In this document: piece by piece, positions 28,598-40,539 of the stretch
Layout of the letters: every line of letters starts with the position of its first letter
Numbering within the stretch: position 1 is the stretch's first letter
NCBI RefSeq assembly: GCF_014191305.1
Contig: NZ_JACHWJ010000001.1
Coordinates: 1,364,001 to 1,428,000 of the forward strand
From: Pseudoclavibacter helvolus
GTDB taxonomy: Bacteria > Actinomycetota > Actinomycetes > Actinomycetales > Microbacteriaceae
Reading direction: 5' to 3'
DNA: 64,000 bases
Translations under genes and position numbers: made by a program
Notes under the pieces: generated by a model
What the model was told of the DNA's origin: nothing
The model's input: only the letters and a program-made list of their open reading frames with translations
Databases searched by the model: none

Positions 28598-29046
28598 GGG
28601 GCAGCGCCGGCCGAGTCAGCCTTCTTCTGCAGCGCCTCGTCCACCCAGCGCAGCAGCACGTCCGGCGGGGCGGCTCCGGATTGGCGGGAGAGCACGTTCC
28701 CCTGGTTGAGGATGAGCAGAGTCGGCACCGCCTGGACGGAGAACTTGCGGGCCGTCTCCGGGGCGGCGTCCACGTCCACTTTCACCAGCTTGAGCTTGCC
28801 GGCACGTTCCGTGGCGACCTTCTCGAGGGCGGGGCTGACCATCCGGCACGGTCCGCACCAGGTCGCCCACAAGTCCACGAGCACCACTTGCGGGGCCTGC
28901 TCGACCACCTCGGCGAAGTCCGCATCGCCCGCATCGACGATCCACGGCACGGCGCTCTTGCAGACGCCGCAGCGCGGGTACCCCGACGCGGCGGCGGGGA
29001 CACGGTTCTTCTTCCCGCAGTTGGGGCAGGTCACAATCGCGCTCAC
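28594..29046 (-). CDS. trxC: Thioredoxin 2-like protein
   Basis: 150 residues. The N-terminal zinc ribbon with CPNC (7-10) and CGVC (26-29) precedes a thioredoxin fold with active site WCGPC (Cys64 and Cys67) and the cis-Pro in AVPTL. This is the TrxC/thioredoxin-2 architecture, an oxidative-stress disulfide reductase whose zinc domain can sense oxidation. It lies between clpB and the zinc finger with 4-bp overlaps on both sides. A second thioredoxin without the zinc ribbon is at 60486. Confidence 0.92.
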   Translation of the reverse strand: MSAIVTCPNCGKKNRVPAAASGYPRCGVCKSAVPWIVDAGDADFAEVVEQAPQVVLVDLWATWCGPCRMVSPALEKVATERAGKLKLVKVDVDAAPETARKFSVQAVPTLLILNQGNVLSRQSGAAPPDVLLRWVDEALQKKADSAGAAP

Positions 29047-31670
29047 GCCGTGTCCTCCTCTTCGGCGGGCGCTGCGATGTTGAAGACGAGGTCGCCGTCC
29101 TGCACGTCCAGCGTGACCGTCGACCCGTCCACCAGCTGCCCGCTCAGCAGCGCACGACCCAGTCGGGTCTCGATCTCATGGCTGATGTAGCGTCGCAGCG
29201 GACGCGCACCGTACACGGGGTCGTAGCCTCGGTCGGCGATGAGCTGGCGTGCCGCGGGCGTCAGCTCGATGCGGATCTGACGCTCGGCCAGCCGGGAGCG
29301 CAGGTCGGTGAACTGCAGCTCCACAATGTCCTGGATCTGTTCACGACCCAGCGGCGAGAACACCACGATGTCGTCCACCCGGTTGAGGAACTCGGGACGG
29401 AAGTGGGCGCGCAACTCACCGAGCACACGGTTTCGCACGTCGTCGGGGATCGCGCCGCCATCGGAGCCCAACAGGTGATGAGCACCGATGTTGGAGGTCA
29501 TGATGACGATGGTGTTGCGGAAGTCGACGGTGCGTCCCTGGCTGTCGGTGATGCGGCCGTCGTCGAGGACCTGCAGCAGCGTGTTGAACACGTCCGGGTG
29601 CGCTTTCTCGATCTCGTCGAAAAGGACCACGCTGTACGGGTGGCGGCGCACCGCCTCGGTCAGCTGCCCTCCCTCGTCGTACCCGACATACCCGGGAGGT
29701 GCACCGACGAGCCGGCTGACGGTGTGACGTTCCTGGTATTCGCTCATGTCCAGCCGGACCATTGCCGACTCGCTGTCGAACAGTGCTTGCGCGAGCGCTT
29801 TGGCCAGTTCGGTCTTTCCCACTCCGGTGGGGCCGAGGAAGATGAACGAGCCGATGGGTCGGCGCGGGTCGCGGATGCCGGAGCGGGCACGGATAATCGC
29901 GTCGCTGACGAGCGTGATGGCCTCATCCTGACCGACCACCCGCTCCTTGAGGGTGGCGTCCAGGGTGAGGATCTTGTTGCGTTCACCTTCCTGCAGCCGG
30001 GCCACGGGGATCCCCGTCCACGCTGCGACGATCTCGGCGATCTCGTCCTCGGTGACCACCTCCCGCAGCAGGCGCTGCCTGCCCTGCTTGGAGGCGAGAC
30101 GCTCCTCCTCGGCGTGCAGGCGTCGTTCCGCGTCAGCGATAGACCCGTACCGCAGTTCAGCGGCACGGTTGAGGTCGTAGGAGCGCTCAGCTTCCTCCGC
30201 CTCCCGCCGCAGCCGCTCCAGCTCACCGCGCAGCTCCTGGACCTTGCGGATCGCTTGACGCTCCGCCTCCCACTGGGCGCGCTTGGAGTCCGCCTCCGCC
30301 TTCAGGTCGGTTAGTTCCCGGCGCAGCTCCTCCAGCCGTTTCTTGCTGGCAGTGTCCGTTTCCTTCGACAGCGCCGCTTCCTCGATCTCCAGGCGGGTCA
30401 CCCGCCGGGTCAGCTCGTCGAGCTCAGCGGGCATTGAGTCGATCTCTGTTCGCAATCGCGCGCAGGCTTCGTCGATGAGGTCGATGGCCTTGTCGGGCAG
30501 GAACCGGTCGGAGATGTACCGGTGGGACAGCACGGCGGCCGCGACCAATGCGCTGTCCTGGATGCGGACACCGTGGAAGATCTCCAGTCGTTCGCGCAGG
30601 CCGCGGAGGATGGAGATCGCGTCCTCCACGTCAGGCTCCTCGACCATCACCGTCTGGAACCGGCGTTCCAGGGCAGCGTCCTTCTCGATGTGCTTGCGGT
30701 ACTCATCGAGGGTGGTGGCACCGATGAGGTGCAGCTCCCCGCGGGCGAGCATCGGCTTGAGCATGTTGCCGGCGTCCATCGCCCCTTCGGTGGCTCCCGC
30801 CCCCACCAGAGTGTGGAGCTCGTCGATGAACAGCAGGATGCGTCCCTCCCCTGCCTTCACCTCTGCCAGGACTGCCTTCATTCGCTCCTCGAACTCGCCC
30901 CGGTACTTCGCGCCAGCGACCAGGGCAGACAGGTCCAGCGAGAACACGGTCTTGTCGCGAAGGCCCTCGGGCACGTCCTCACGCAAGATCCGCTGGGCAA
31001 GGCCCTCCACGATGGCGGTCTTTCCGACACCGGGCTCGCCGATGAGGACGGGGTTGTTCTTGGTCTTGCGGGAGAGGATCTGGATGACCCGACGGATCTC
31101 CGCATCACGCCCGATGACCGGGTCAAGCTTGCCCAGCCGGGCGTCAGCGACCAGGTCACGGCCGTACTTCTCCAACGCCTCGTACGTCTGCTCGGGGGTG
31201 GCGGAGTTGACGTGCTGGTTGCCGCGGATCTTGGTGAGCGCGCTGAGGAAGCTCTCCCGTGTGACACCGTGCCCGCGCAGCACTCGGGACGCGGCACGGT
31301 TGGAGGAGTCGTCGGCGAGGGCCAGAACGAGATGCTCCACGGAGATGTAGGAGTCTTTCAGCCGCTTTGCCTCCCGCTCCGCTCGTTCCAGGGTGGAGGT
31401 GAGGCTGCGGCTCACGTACACCTGACCGGTCTGCGGGGAGGACCCGGAGACGCTGGGCTTGCGGGCGATCTCCGCTTCGACGTCGGCGCGTACCGCTTCC
31501 ACGTCAGCACCCGCTGTCTGCAGCAGTCGGGGAACCAGCCCCTCCTCCTGCTGGAGCAGTGCGAGCAGGAGATGCTCCTCATCCGTCTCGATCTGACCGG
31601 CCTGGACCGCGATGCTCTGGGCCGAGGTGAGCGCTTCTTGCGACTTCTGAGTGAGTGAGTTCATGTCCAT
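29043..31670 (-). CDS. clpB: ATP-dependent disaggregase ClpB
   Basis: 875 residues. The Clp N-domain (1-140) is followed by AAA-1 with Walker A GEPGVGKT, a long M-domain coiled coil (about 405-525, rich in Glu/Arg/Leu), and AAA-2 with Walker A GPTGVGKT and the C-terminal D2-small domain. The M-domain and the lack of a ClpP-binding IGF/L loop identify ClpB rather than ClpA/C. It extracts polypeptides from aggregates together with DnaK/DnaJ/GrpE encoded in the same operon. The start overlaps the cbpM-like gene by 10 bp. Confidence 0.95.
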   Translation of the reverse strand: MDMNSLTQKSQEALTSAQSIAVQAGQIETDEEHLLLALLQQEEGLVPRLLQTAGADVEAVRADVEAEIARKPSVSGSSPQTGQVYVSRSLTSTLERAEREAKRLKDSYISVEHLVLALADDSSNRAASRVLRGHGVTRESFLSALTKIRGNQHVNSATPEQTYEALEKYGRDLVADARLGKLDPVIGRDAEIRRVIQILSRKTKNNPVLIGEPGVGKTAIVEGLAQRILREDVPEGLRDKTVFSLDLSALVAGAKYRGEFEERMKAVLAEVKAGEGRILLFIDELHTLVGAGATEGAMDAGNMLKPMLARGELHLIGATTLDEYRKHIEKDAALERRFQTVMVEEPDVEDAISILRGLRERLEIFHGVRIQDSALVAAAVLSHRYISDRFLPDKAIDLIDEACARLRTEIDSMPAELDELTRRVTRLEIEEAALSKETDTASKKRLEELRRELTDLKAEADSKRAQWEAERQAIRKVQELRGELERLRREAEEAERSYDLNRAAELRYGSIADAERRLHAEEERLASKQGRQRLLREVVTEDEIAEIVAAWTGIPVARLQEGERNKILTLDATLKERVVGQDEAITLVSDAIIRARSGIRDPRRPIGSFIFLGPTGVGKTELAKALAQALFDSESAMVRLDMSEYQERHTVSRLVGAPPGYVGYDEGGQLTEAVRRHPYSVVLFDEIEKAHPDVFNTLLQVLDDGRITDSQGRTVDFRNTIVIMTSNIGAHHLLGSDGGAIPDDVRNRVLGELRAHFRPEFLNRVDDIVVFSPLGREQIQDIVELQFTDLRSRLAERQIRIELTPAARQLIADRGYDPVYGARPLRRYISHEIETRLGRALLSGQLVDGSTVTLDVQDGDLVFNIAAPAEEEDTA

Positions 31671-31972
31671 GGGTTGTCTCCTTCAAGTCGGATGGTCCGG
31701 TGCCGCTCGAGCTGCTCGATGCGGGCGAGCAGCTCGAGCACGAGTGCGATGCCGGCGTAGTTCACGGCAAGATCGGAGTGCAGACGCACGATGGTGTGCA
31801 CGCGGGCGGGGACGGTACGGGGGAACCACAGCCGTCCGCTGGTGTCGACGTGGGCGGTGACCAGCCCCAGCTCGACGAACTTCCGCAGCGTATCCGGGTG
31901 GATGCCTGCGGCCACCGCGGTCGTCGCCAGGTCGGCCCGGGCGACACGGACGGGCAGGTGACGTGAAGTCAT
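31661..31972 (-). CDS. CbpM-like/MerR-type chaperone modulator
   Basis: 103 residues. A short MerR-type HTH-like segment ([36 protein letters not shown]) is followed by a helical arm ([33 protein letters not shown]). This matches CbpM-type chaperone modulators, which bind CbpA J-domains, and also the HspR layout. Lying between dnaJ/cbpA and clpB, it is best read as the modulator of the adjacent DnaJ; a direct DNA-binding repressor role (HspR) is the alternative. It overlaps dnaJ by 4 bp and clpB by 10 bp. Confidence 0.8.
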   Translation of the reverse strand: MTSRHLPVRVARADLATTAVAAGIHPDTLRKFVELGLVTAHVDTSGRLWFPRTVPARVHTIVRLHSDLAVNYAGIALVLELLARIEQLERHRTIRLEGDNPWT

Positions 31973-32856
31973 GATCCTCTCCTAGCATCAAAAGACGATT
32001 CGTCGCGGAGCTGTTCGAACAGCTCCTTCTCCTTCTTGCTGAGAGTGCGGGGAACGACGACCTTCACCCGGGCATACAGGTCTCCCGGCTGTCCTTTGCG
32101 GGGCATCCCCTGCCCGCGCAGGCGGAGCCGCCTGTCAGTGGACGAGCCGGGCGGAACGTGCACGGTGACCGGGCCGCCGGGGGTGGGCAGGCTGACATCC
32201 GCGCCCAGCGCCGCCTCCCACGGTGAGATGGGAAGGTCCGTTTCGATGTCCGCGCCGCTGAGCCGGTACCGCTTACTGCCCTTCACGCGCAGCGTGACCA
32301 GCAGGTCCCCGTCCTGTCCGTCGGCGCCCGCTCCGCCTGCGCCAGCGATCCGCAGCCGCTGCCCGTCGACAGCGCCCGCTGGGATGTCGATGGTGTACCC
32401 CTGCGCGCCGCCGTACGGGGACGCAACCTGCACGGTGCGCCGCCCGCCCCGGTAGGCCTCCTCGACGGTGATCTCCAGCTCCGCGGTGTGGTCCTCGCCG
32501 CGACCGAAACCACCGAAGCCGCCCCCGAAGAGGTCCTCCCAGTTCACGCTCTGCGCGCCGCCCCCGCTCCACGTGTATCGAGTGCCCCCGCTGCGTCGCG
32601 GCTGCTCGGAGGAGCGAGCCGCGTCCGCGGCGGCGTACTGCCGGAAGTTCTCACCAAACCGGTCGTACTGCGCGCGGGTTTCCGGGTCTGACAGCACATC
32701 GTGGGCTTCACTGATCCGTTTGAAGGTCTCCTCCGCCCCCGGGGTCTTGTTGACGTCCGGGTGGAACTTGCGGGCCTTCTCCCGGTAGGCGCGGCGGATC
32801 TCCTTCTGATCCGCCGACCGGGAGACCCCCAGCGCACTGTAGAGATCCTCCGCCAT
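31969..32856 (-). CDS. DnaJ/CbpA co-chaperone
   Basis: 295 residues. J-domain (1-70) with catalytic HPD in RKFHPDVNKT, a Gly/Phe region around GGGFGGFGRGED, then two beta-barrel client-binding domains ending GDLYARVKVVVPRTLSKKEKELFEQL. There is no CxxCxGxG zinc region, so it is a CbpA-type (class B) J-protein. It stimulates DnaK ATP hydrolysis and delivers clients. Three bases separate it from grpE. Confidence 0.93.
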   Translation of the reverse strand: MAEDLYSALGVSRSADQKEIRRAYREKARKFHPDVNKTPGAEETFKRISEAHDVLSDPETRAQYDRFGENFRQYAAADAARSSEQPRRSGGTRYTWSGGGAQSVNWEDLFGGGFGGFGRGEDHTAELEITVEEAYRGGRRTVQVASPYGGAQGYTIDIPAGAVDGQRLRIAGAGGAGADGQDGDLLVTLRVKGSKRYRLSGADIETDLPISPWEAALGADVSLPTPGGPVTVHVPPGSSTDRRLRLRGQGMPRKGQPGDLYARVKVVVPRTLSKKEKELFEQLRDESSFDARRGS

Positions 32857-32859
32857 CTC

Positions 32860-33399
32860 CTACTCCTCATCCGGCCTGCGGGTGACCACGACCGCAGCCG
32901 GTCGCAGCATCCGCTCAGGCGTTCCGAACCCGGGGCGAGTGACGGCGAGGATGCTGCGCGGCGGGACGCTGGCATCCTCGACCACCGAGACCGCCTCGTG
33001 CAGCTGCGGGTCGAACTCCGCACCGTCGGTGACAATCTCGGGGTACCCGAGTGCGCGCAACGCATCAGCGGCCTGCGCCCGGATGGCCTGCATGCCACCC
33101 AGAACGCCCTCGTCAAGATCCACCCCGAAGCTGAGCGCCCGATCCAGCCCGTCGACGACGGGCAAGAAGGCTTTGGCGGTGTGCTGCCGCTCCTGCTCGC
33201 GGACGGTCTGGATCTCGCGCGCCATCCGTTTGCGGAGGTTGTCGTAGTCCGCAGCCGCCCGGCGCCACCGGTCCTCGGCCGTCTCCAACTGGGCGGCGAC
33301 CGCTGCTTGCGCGGCGCGGATCTCCTCCGGGGACACGTCGGTGAGGTCGTCCTTCAGCAGGTCCACGGCCCGCGTGTCCTCGTTCTGCTCCTCGACCAT
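32860..33399 (-). CDS. grpE: Nucleotide exchange factor GrpE
   Basis: 179 residues: an acidic N-terminus, a long coiled-coil helix (about 30-85, LETAEDRWRRAAADYDNLRKRM) and a C-terminal beta domain (ESVSVVEDASVPPRSIL... VVVTRRP). It releases ADP from DnaK. The second gene of the operon, starting 18 bp after dnaK. Confidence 0.93.
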   Translation of the reverse strand: MVEEQNEDTRAVDLLKDDLTDVSPEEIRAAQAAVAAQLETAEDRWRRAAADYDNLRKRMAREIQTVREQERQHTAKAFLPVVDGLDRALSFGVDLDEGVLGGMQAIRAQAADALRALGYPEIVTDGAEFDPQLHEAVSVVEDASVPPRSILAVTRPGFGTPERMLRPAAVVVTRRPDEE

Positions 33400-33417
33400 C
33401 GCAATCCTCCCTCCGTG

Positions 33418-35283
<1,866 letters not shown>

Positions 35284-35687
35284 GTCGGTTTCCTTTCTGT
35301 TGCGGTGAGCGCCCGGATTCCGGAGACGCCGAACCTGGCGCCCGGACGGCGCTGAGCGAGTGAACTGCGGGACTCTAGTGGATGTTCGAGGGGATCCTGC
35401 GCACAGCTAGTTTCGCCAGCGAAATCCCGATGAGCAACACGGTGTTGTGGTAGCGGGCACTGATCCGCGTGTTTGGCATCGAGAATGTACTGGTCGTGAT
35501 CGCGAGATGGATCCACCGGCACCGGTTGCTCGGTGTTGCGTCCGACTGCATTTGCGATCACATTGGCTACCTCCTCGTACACGGAGAGTCGATATGGCTC
35601 GACTTCAACTTTCTCCGCGTGCCCGTGTCAGAAAGCTGGGGCTGTTGTCACCATCCTGGACCACCGTTTTCAAATGCGCAAGGCATC
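35284..35687. other. dnaK upstream region with possible gene debris
   Basis: This holds the presumed dnaK promoter; no CIRCE or exact HAIR (CTTGAGT-N7-ACTCAAG) site was found, only GAGT-N10-ACTC near 35360-35377. Further out, a short minus-strand frame ending at 35378 reads [21 protein letters not shown], which resembles an IS5-type transposase end. A plus-strand ORF from ATG 35594, with GGAGAG 6 nt upstream, is cut by the IS at 35688 after about 31 codons. Neither is secure. Confidence 0.4.
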
Positions 35688-35767
35688 GGCGTACCTTGCG
35701 TATATTGATCGCGTAGCCCAAGTCGTGCCTCACATACTTTGATCGCGTACTTCTACGCTGAACGAGT

Positions 35768-36088
35768 ATGAACAAGGGTGTGGTGTCAGTGGCGACACGA
35801 ATCGAAATCACCAAACAGTTGAAACAGGCGTACAAGACCGCGGCGAAGTCCGAGAAGTCCGAAATTCTGGACCAGTTCTGCGCAACTACCGGGGTGTCAC
35901 GCGTCACGGCCAGACGCTACCTCACCGACCCGAACCTCGGGGCGAAGAACGTCACCCGGATCGACCGCAGACACCACCGACCGACCAAATACTCGGCCGC
36001 TTCCAGGCGCGTGCTGGTGTGGCTGTGGCGGGTCATGATGTACCCGTGCGGGAAGTACATGCAGCAGATGCTCCCCGAATGGATTCCC
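35768..36088 (+). pseudogene. Integrase-core transposase copy B, part 1
   Basis: N-terminal 107 codons with the HTH (EILDQFCATTGVSRVTARRYL), interrupted at LPEWIP by ISL3 copy 3. It continues at 37550. Confidence 0.88.
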
Positions 36089-37541
36089 GGCTCTTGGGAC
36101 ATCCGGTGGGGTGAGGCTCGCCGGGTGAGGTGTGGCGGTCGGGGTCGAGGTCCCCGAGGATCAGAAGCGCTAACTCACTGATCTTCACGAGGACCTCAAC
36201 GTGCTTCACCCTACTTCCGTGCGCCCTGACGTGCGCTCTTCCTGTCCGTGTTCCCGCTGTGATCTGTTGCTCGGCATCGATGGTGTGCATGTCGAGCATG
36301 TCGACCGCCGTGATGACGTGTTGGTGGTGACGGTCTCGAGCCCCGCGACGCCGGCCGGGTGCCCGTCGTGCGGTGTCATCGCGACTGGACGAGGGCGTCG
36401 ACGACGAGTACTTCATGATGTGCCCGGCGCGACGCGAGTGCGCATCTGGTGGCGGCAGCGCGTGTGGCGCTGTGACGAGGAAGACTGCGCGCGGAAGACG
36501 TTCGTGGAGCAACTGCCGACCCTTGTCGCGCCGCGAGGATCGATCACGAAGCGCGGCATCGACTGGGCGCTCTGGCAGCTGCGCCGCGAACACGCCACGA
36601 TTTCGGGGCTTGCCCGGCAGCTGGGCACGTCGTGGAAAACGGTATGGCGGGCCATCGAACCCCGACTCATCACGCTCGCCGCCGATGAGTCCCGGTTCGA
36701 GAACGTCACCACCCTCGGTGTCGATGAGCATGTCTGGCACCACGTCGATGCCCGCAAGCGGGGCCCGAAAGAGCTGACCGGCATGGTCGATCTGACCCGC
36801 GACGTGCACGGGAACACCAAGGCCAGACTCCTCGACCTCGTGCCCGGCCGATCGGGGAAGGTCTACGCAACCTGGCTGGGTGAGCGAGGCGACGCCTTCC
36901 GGAAAACCGTGGAAGTCGCGGCGTTGGATCCGTTCGCGGGCTACAAGACCGCGATCGATGACCAGCTCGACGATGCCGTCGCGGTGCTCGACGCGTTCCA
37001 CGTCGTGAAGCTCGGCACCGCGGCCGTGGACGAGGTCCGACGCCGCGTCCAGCAAGACACCCTCGGACACCGCGGCCGCAAGGGCGACCCGCTCTACGGC
37101 ATCCAGACCATCCTCCGCGCCGGAGCGGAGAACCTCACCGACAAGCAACACACCCGCCTGACCGCGGCGATCGATGCCGACCCCGCCCACGATGAAGTGT
37201 TCATCGCCTGGCAGTGCGCGCAGCAACTACGCTCCGCGTACCGCCAGAAGCATCTCACCGAGGGGCGCAGAATGGCCGAGCACGTCACCGACCGGTTCCA
37301 TACCTGCCCGATCCCCGAGATCGCCCGCCTCGGCCGGACCCTGCGCCGGTGGCGGTCAGCGTTCCTCGCGTACTTCACCACCAACCGCGCGAACAACGGC
37401 GGCACCGAAGCCGTGAACGGCATCATCGAGCTCCACCGACGCCCCGCCCGCGGCTACCGCAATCGACACAACTACCGACTCCGCATGCTCCTCGCCGCAG
37501 GAGGCCTCACTTCATGACCCCCACCCAATGTCCGAAGAGCC
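36089..37541 (+). mobile_element. ISL3-family element, copy 3
   Basis: 1453 bp, flanked by the 8-bp duplication GGATTCCC (36081-36088 and 37542-37549). Its ends (GGCTCTTGGGACATCCGGTG) and transposase differ clearly from copies 1, 2 and 5, so it is a second ISL3 type. Confidence 0.93.
36201..37517 (+). CDS. ISL3-family transposase (copy 3)
   Basis: 438 residues with intact zinc ligands (CSRC, CPSCG, CDEEDC), VTTLGVDEHVWHH, ALDPFAGYKTAI, LDAFHVVKLG and NNGGTEAVNGIIELH. Roughly four fifths identical to copy 1 by eye. No defect is visible, so it may be active. Confidence 0.94.
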   Translation: MLHPTSVRPDVRSSCPCSRCDLLLGIDGVHVEHVDRRDDVLVVTVSSPATPAGCPSCGVIATGRGRRRRVLHDVPGATRVRIWWRQRVWRCDEEDCARKTFVEQLPTLVAPRGSITKRGIDWALWQLRREHATISGLARQLGTSWKTVWRAIEPRLITLAADESRFENVTTLGVDEHVWHHVDARKRGPKELTGMVDLTRDVHGNTKARLLDLVPGRSGKVYATWLGERGDAFRKTVEVAALDPFAGYKTAIDDQLDDAVAVLDAFHVVKLGTAAVDEVRRRVQQDTLGHRGRKGDPLYGIQTILRAGAENLTDKQHTRLTAAIDADPAHDEVFIAWQCAQQLRSAYRQKHLTEGRRMAEHVTDRFHTCPIPEIARLGRTLRRWRSAFLAYFTTNRANNGGTEAVNGIIELHRRPARGYRNRHNYRLRMLLAAGGLTS

Positions 37542-37549
37542 GGATTCCC

Positions 37550-38199
37550 CGGCTCGAAGCCCATCACGAACTCGTGTATGGCGAGCACGACTACACGTCT
37601 GAGGTGCGAGCCGAGCTGCTGCACATGTCTGCCGCGACCATTGACCGGTACTTACGTGAACACCGTCGGGCCCTCGAACTCAAAGGTATCTCGGCCACCC
37701 GGTCGGGCGCACTGTTGCGTACCTCGATCCAGATCAGGAAAGCCGGTGACGAAGCCGAAACAGAGCCTGGGTTTCTGGAGTGTGACACGGTCGCGCATTG
37801 CGGGCCGACATTGCAGGGTGAGTTCGCGAGAACGTTGACCGCAACCTGCGTGTATACGGGTTGGACGCACCTGGAAGTGCTGCGCAATAACGCCCGCGTA
37901 CACATGATTGCCGCGCTCGAACGACTCGAGGCTGCGCTGCCGTTTGATATCGCGGGATTGGATTGCGACAACGGGTCCGAGTTCATCAACGACCAAGTCA
38001 TCACGTGGGCCGGTGAGCGGAAGATTTTCTTCACCAGGTCCCGGCCCTACAAGAAAAACGATCAAGCCGTTGTCGAGTCCAAGAACAATCACATTGTCCG
38101 GAAGTATGGCTTCTACTACCGGTATGACACCGCCGAGGAACGAGATGTGCTCGCGAAACTGTGGCAGGTGGTGGGGTGGAAGATGAACTTCTTCACGCC
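37550..38199 (+). pseudogene. Integrase-core transposase copy B, part 2
   Basis: Carries the DDE core: D in FLECDTVAHCG, D in GLDCDNGSEFIN, E in QAVVESKNNHIVRKYG. It ends KMNFFTP where IS21 starts and resumes at 40540 as TKKPVGWSV. The catalytic residues are all present, so the original protein was functional. The fold is the retroviral-integrase (rve) type, closest in layout to IS1202/IS481 groups; the family assignment is tentative. Confidence 0.85.
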
Positions 38200-38334
38200 T
38201 GACGGCGCTCACTGAAATTCCTCGGTTCTGCTCATCGAAATTCCCCACTCTGGGTCGCTCCGCCGCATGAGGCGGGCCTTCCTCGATGCTGGTGGTCTCT
38301 GACCACACACCAGCCCGAGGAAGGCCCTGTTCTC

Positions 38335-39663
38335 ATGCTCTCAGAGAGGAGCAGCGTGGACATCCACGCTCTGAAACGGCAGGGGATGACGATCAGCGAG
38401 ATCGCCCGCCGCACTAACCATGACCGCAAGACCATCCGCGCGTATCTGAACGGTGAACGCCAGCCCGGGATGCGTGAGCGCACCATCCCGGACTCGTTCG
38501 ACGCGTTCGTCGACTACGCCACCGCGAGACTGACCGAGGACCCGCACCTGTGGGCGGTGGCGCTGCTCGACGAGCTGCGACCGCTCGGTTACGAGGGGTC
38601 GTATCCGACGCTGACGCGGCAGATTCGTGCCCGCGGGCTGCGTCCGGCGTGCACCGCGTGCGCGCACGTCACCAAACGCGCATACGCGGTCATCGAGCAC
38701 CCGCCCGGGGAGGAGACCCAGTTCGACTGGGTCGAGATGCCCGACCCGCCCGCGCATTGGGGGTTCGGACGCAAGACCGCGTATGTCCTGGTCGGGTCGC
38801 TCGCGCACTCGGGTGTCTGGCGGGGCGTGATCTCCCCGTCGATGGACACCCCGCACCTGCTCGCCGCGATGACGACCCTGCTCGCCCTGCTGGGCGGGCT
38901 CACGAAGACCTGGCGGTTCGACCGGATGCGGACGGTCCTGGACCACCGCACCGGCGACCTGGTCCCGCAGTTCGCCGCGTTCGCGAAGCACCACGGCGTC
39001 ACCGCGGTGGTCTGCCGGCCGAGGTCGGGGAACAGGAAGGGCGTGGTCGAGAAGAACAATCACACCGCCGCGCAACGCTGGTGGCGGACCTTGCCCGACG
39101 ACCTCACCCTCGAGCAAGCGCAGGCCAGCCTGAACACGTTCGCCGCAGGGCAGGACGACCGGCGGCGTGAGGGCGAGCTCGGGACGACGACAGCGTCCGC
39201 CCTGTTCGTGAACGAGCGACTCAGACCGCTACCTGCGGTTGTGTTCCCTGTGATCATCACAGAGGAGCGCACCGCGACCCGGCAAGCGCTGATCGACTGG
39301 CGCGGGAATCGCTACTCCGTCCCGCCCGAACTCGCCGCCGCGAAAGTCGAGGTCCGGCAGCGGCTCGGCGCGGACATCATCGACATCGCCACCGCATCGG
39401 GGACGGTCGTCGCCCGCCACCAGGTCGCCGAACCCGGCCTCGGCGTCACGATCCGCGACAGCGGCCATGTCACCGCACTGGAGGCCATCGCGATGGCGTC
39501 AGCGACACCAGGACGCCCGCACCGCCGCAAAGAACGCATCCCACCCGGCAGGGCCGCGCTGCGCGCTGCCGCAGCCCTCACCAGCGCTGCAGCGCAGCCT
39601 TCGACCGTGATCAGCCTGGCCGCTTACGAGCAGGCCGCGAAGAACAGGAACACCCTCCGATGA
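38335..39663 (+). CDS. istA: IS21 transposase IstA
   Basis: 442 residues. N-terminal HTH (MTISEIARRTNHDRKTIRAYL), DDE integrase core beginning PPGEETQFDWVEMPD, with FDRMRTVLD in the middle and GNRKGVVEKNNHTAAQRWW holding the Glu. The C-terminal Mu-type barrel contains WRGNRYSVPPELA. It catalyses strand transfer together with IstB. Complete and probably active. Confidence 0.94.
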   Translation: MLSERSSVDIHALKRQGMTISEIARRTNHDRKTIRAYLNGERQPGMRERTIPDSFDAFVDYATARLTEDPHLWAVALLDELRPLGYEGSYPTLTRQIRARGLRPACTACAHVTKRAYAVIEHPPGEETQFDWVEMPDPPAHWGFGRKTAYVLVGSLAHSGVWRGVISPSMDTPHLLAAMTTLLALLGGLTKTWRFDRMRTVLDHRTGDLVPQFAAFAKHHGVTAVVCRPRSGNRKGVVEKNNHTAAQRWWRTLPDDLTLEQAQASLNTFAAGQDDRRREGELGTTTASALFVNERLRPLPAVVFPVIITEERTATRQALIDWRGNRYSVPPELAAAKVEVRQRLGADIIDIATASGTVVARHQVAEPGLGVTIRDSGHVTALEAIAMASATPGRPHRRKERIPPGRAALRAAAALTSAAAQPSTVISLAAYEQAAKNRNTLR

Positions 39664-40472
39664 CCACAACCACAGCCACCACGACGGCAGCGAGCGTCTA
39701 TCAACAGCTGCGCGGCCACCTCACCGACCTGAAACTCGCCGACGCCGCGGACGCCCTCCCCGCCGTCCTCGACCAGGCGCAAGCCGAAGGATGGACCCTG
39801 ACGCAGGCCCTCGAGCACCTACTGCGAGTCGAGGTCACCGCCACCGACGCCCGCCGCTTGGCTGGCCGGTTCCGTTTCGCGAACCTCCCCACCGGGCAGA
39901 CCCTGGACGACTTCGATCACGACGCCGCATCCGGCATCGACCGGTCGCTGCTGGCCGAGCTCGGCACCTGCCGGTTCATCGACACCGCCACCAACGTGCT
40001 CCTGATCGGCCCGCCCGGCGTCGGGAAGACCCACATCGCCACCGGCCTCGGCCACGCCGCCGTCACCGCCGGCTACCGCGTCTACTTCACCTCCGCCGCC
40101 GACCTCGCCGCCCGCTGCCACCGCGCCGCGATCGAAGGCAAGTGGTCGACGATGATGCGTTTCTTCGCCGGTCCGACCCTGCTCATCATCGACGAGCTTG
40201 GCTACCTGCCACTACCCGGCGAGGCCGCCTCAGCCTTGTTCCAGGTCATCAACCAGCGCTACCTGAAGACCTCCATCGTGATCACCACGAACCGGCCGGT
40301 CGGAGCCTGGGGCGAGATCCTCGGCGACACCACCGTCGCCGCAGCCATGCTCGACCGGCTCTTGCACCGATCCGTCGTGATCACCCTCGATGGAGCCTCT
40401 TACCGGCTCCGCCACCACGCCACCGCCGCAGACGAACTCCGCCGCGTCACGACCGGCACGAACCTGCGCTAA
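39660..40472 (+). CDS. istB: IS21 helper ATPase IstB
   Basis: 270 residues. AAA+ ATPase with Walker A LLIGPPGVGKTHIATGLG, Walker B LLIIDELGYLPL, sensor region IVITTNRPVGAWGEI and arginine-rich C-terminus. IstB decorates target DNA and activates IstA. Its ATG overlaps the istA stop (ATGA). Confidence 0.94.
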   Translation: MTTTTATTTAASVYQQLRGHLTDLKLADAADALPAVLDQAQAEGWTLTQALEHLLRVEVTATDARRLAGRFRFANLPTGQTLDDFDHDAASGIDRSLLAELGTCRFIDTATNVLLIGPPGVGKTHIATGLGHAAVTAGYRVYFTSAADLAARCHRAAIEGKWSTMMRFFAGPTLLIIDELGYLPLPGEAASALFQVINQRYLKTSIVITTNRPVGAWGEILGDTTVAAAMLDRLLHRSVVITLDGASYRLRHHATAADELRRVTTGTNLR

Positions 40473-40539
40473 CCTGACCACACGACCTGAGGAATTCCGA
40501 TGAGCAACTCTGGGGAATTTCGATGAGCGCCATCACGCC

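Larger units (their letters stand above)
38200..40535 (+). mobile_element. IS21-family element
   Basis: 2336 bp with ends TGACGGCGCTCACTGAAATT and, at the right, the complement of TGATGGCGCTCATCGAAATT. Flanked by the 4-bp duplication CGCC (38196-38199 and 40536-40539). It carries intact istA and istB with a 4-bp overlap. Further internal copies of the TGCTCATCG-AATTCC motif at both ends are the multiple-repeat ends typical of IS21. Confidence 0.92.

Noticed and set aside
35350-35385. HAIR/HspR operator upstream of dnaK
   Set aside because: GAGT and ACTC halves are present but separated by 10 rather than 7 bases, and the flanking CTT/AAG are missing.
38550-39170. 206-residue ORF within istA
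   Set aside because: Frame shadow of istA, Arg/Ala/Pro-rich with no motif.
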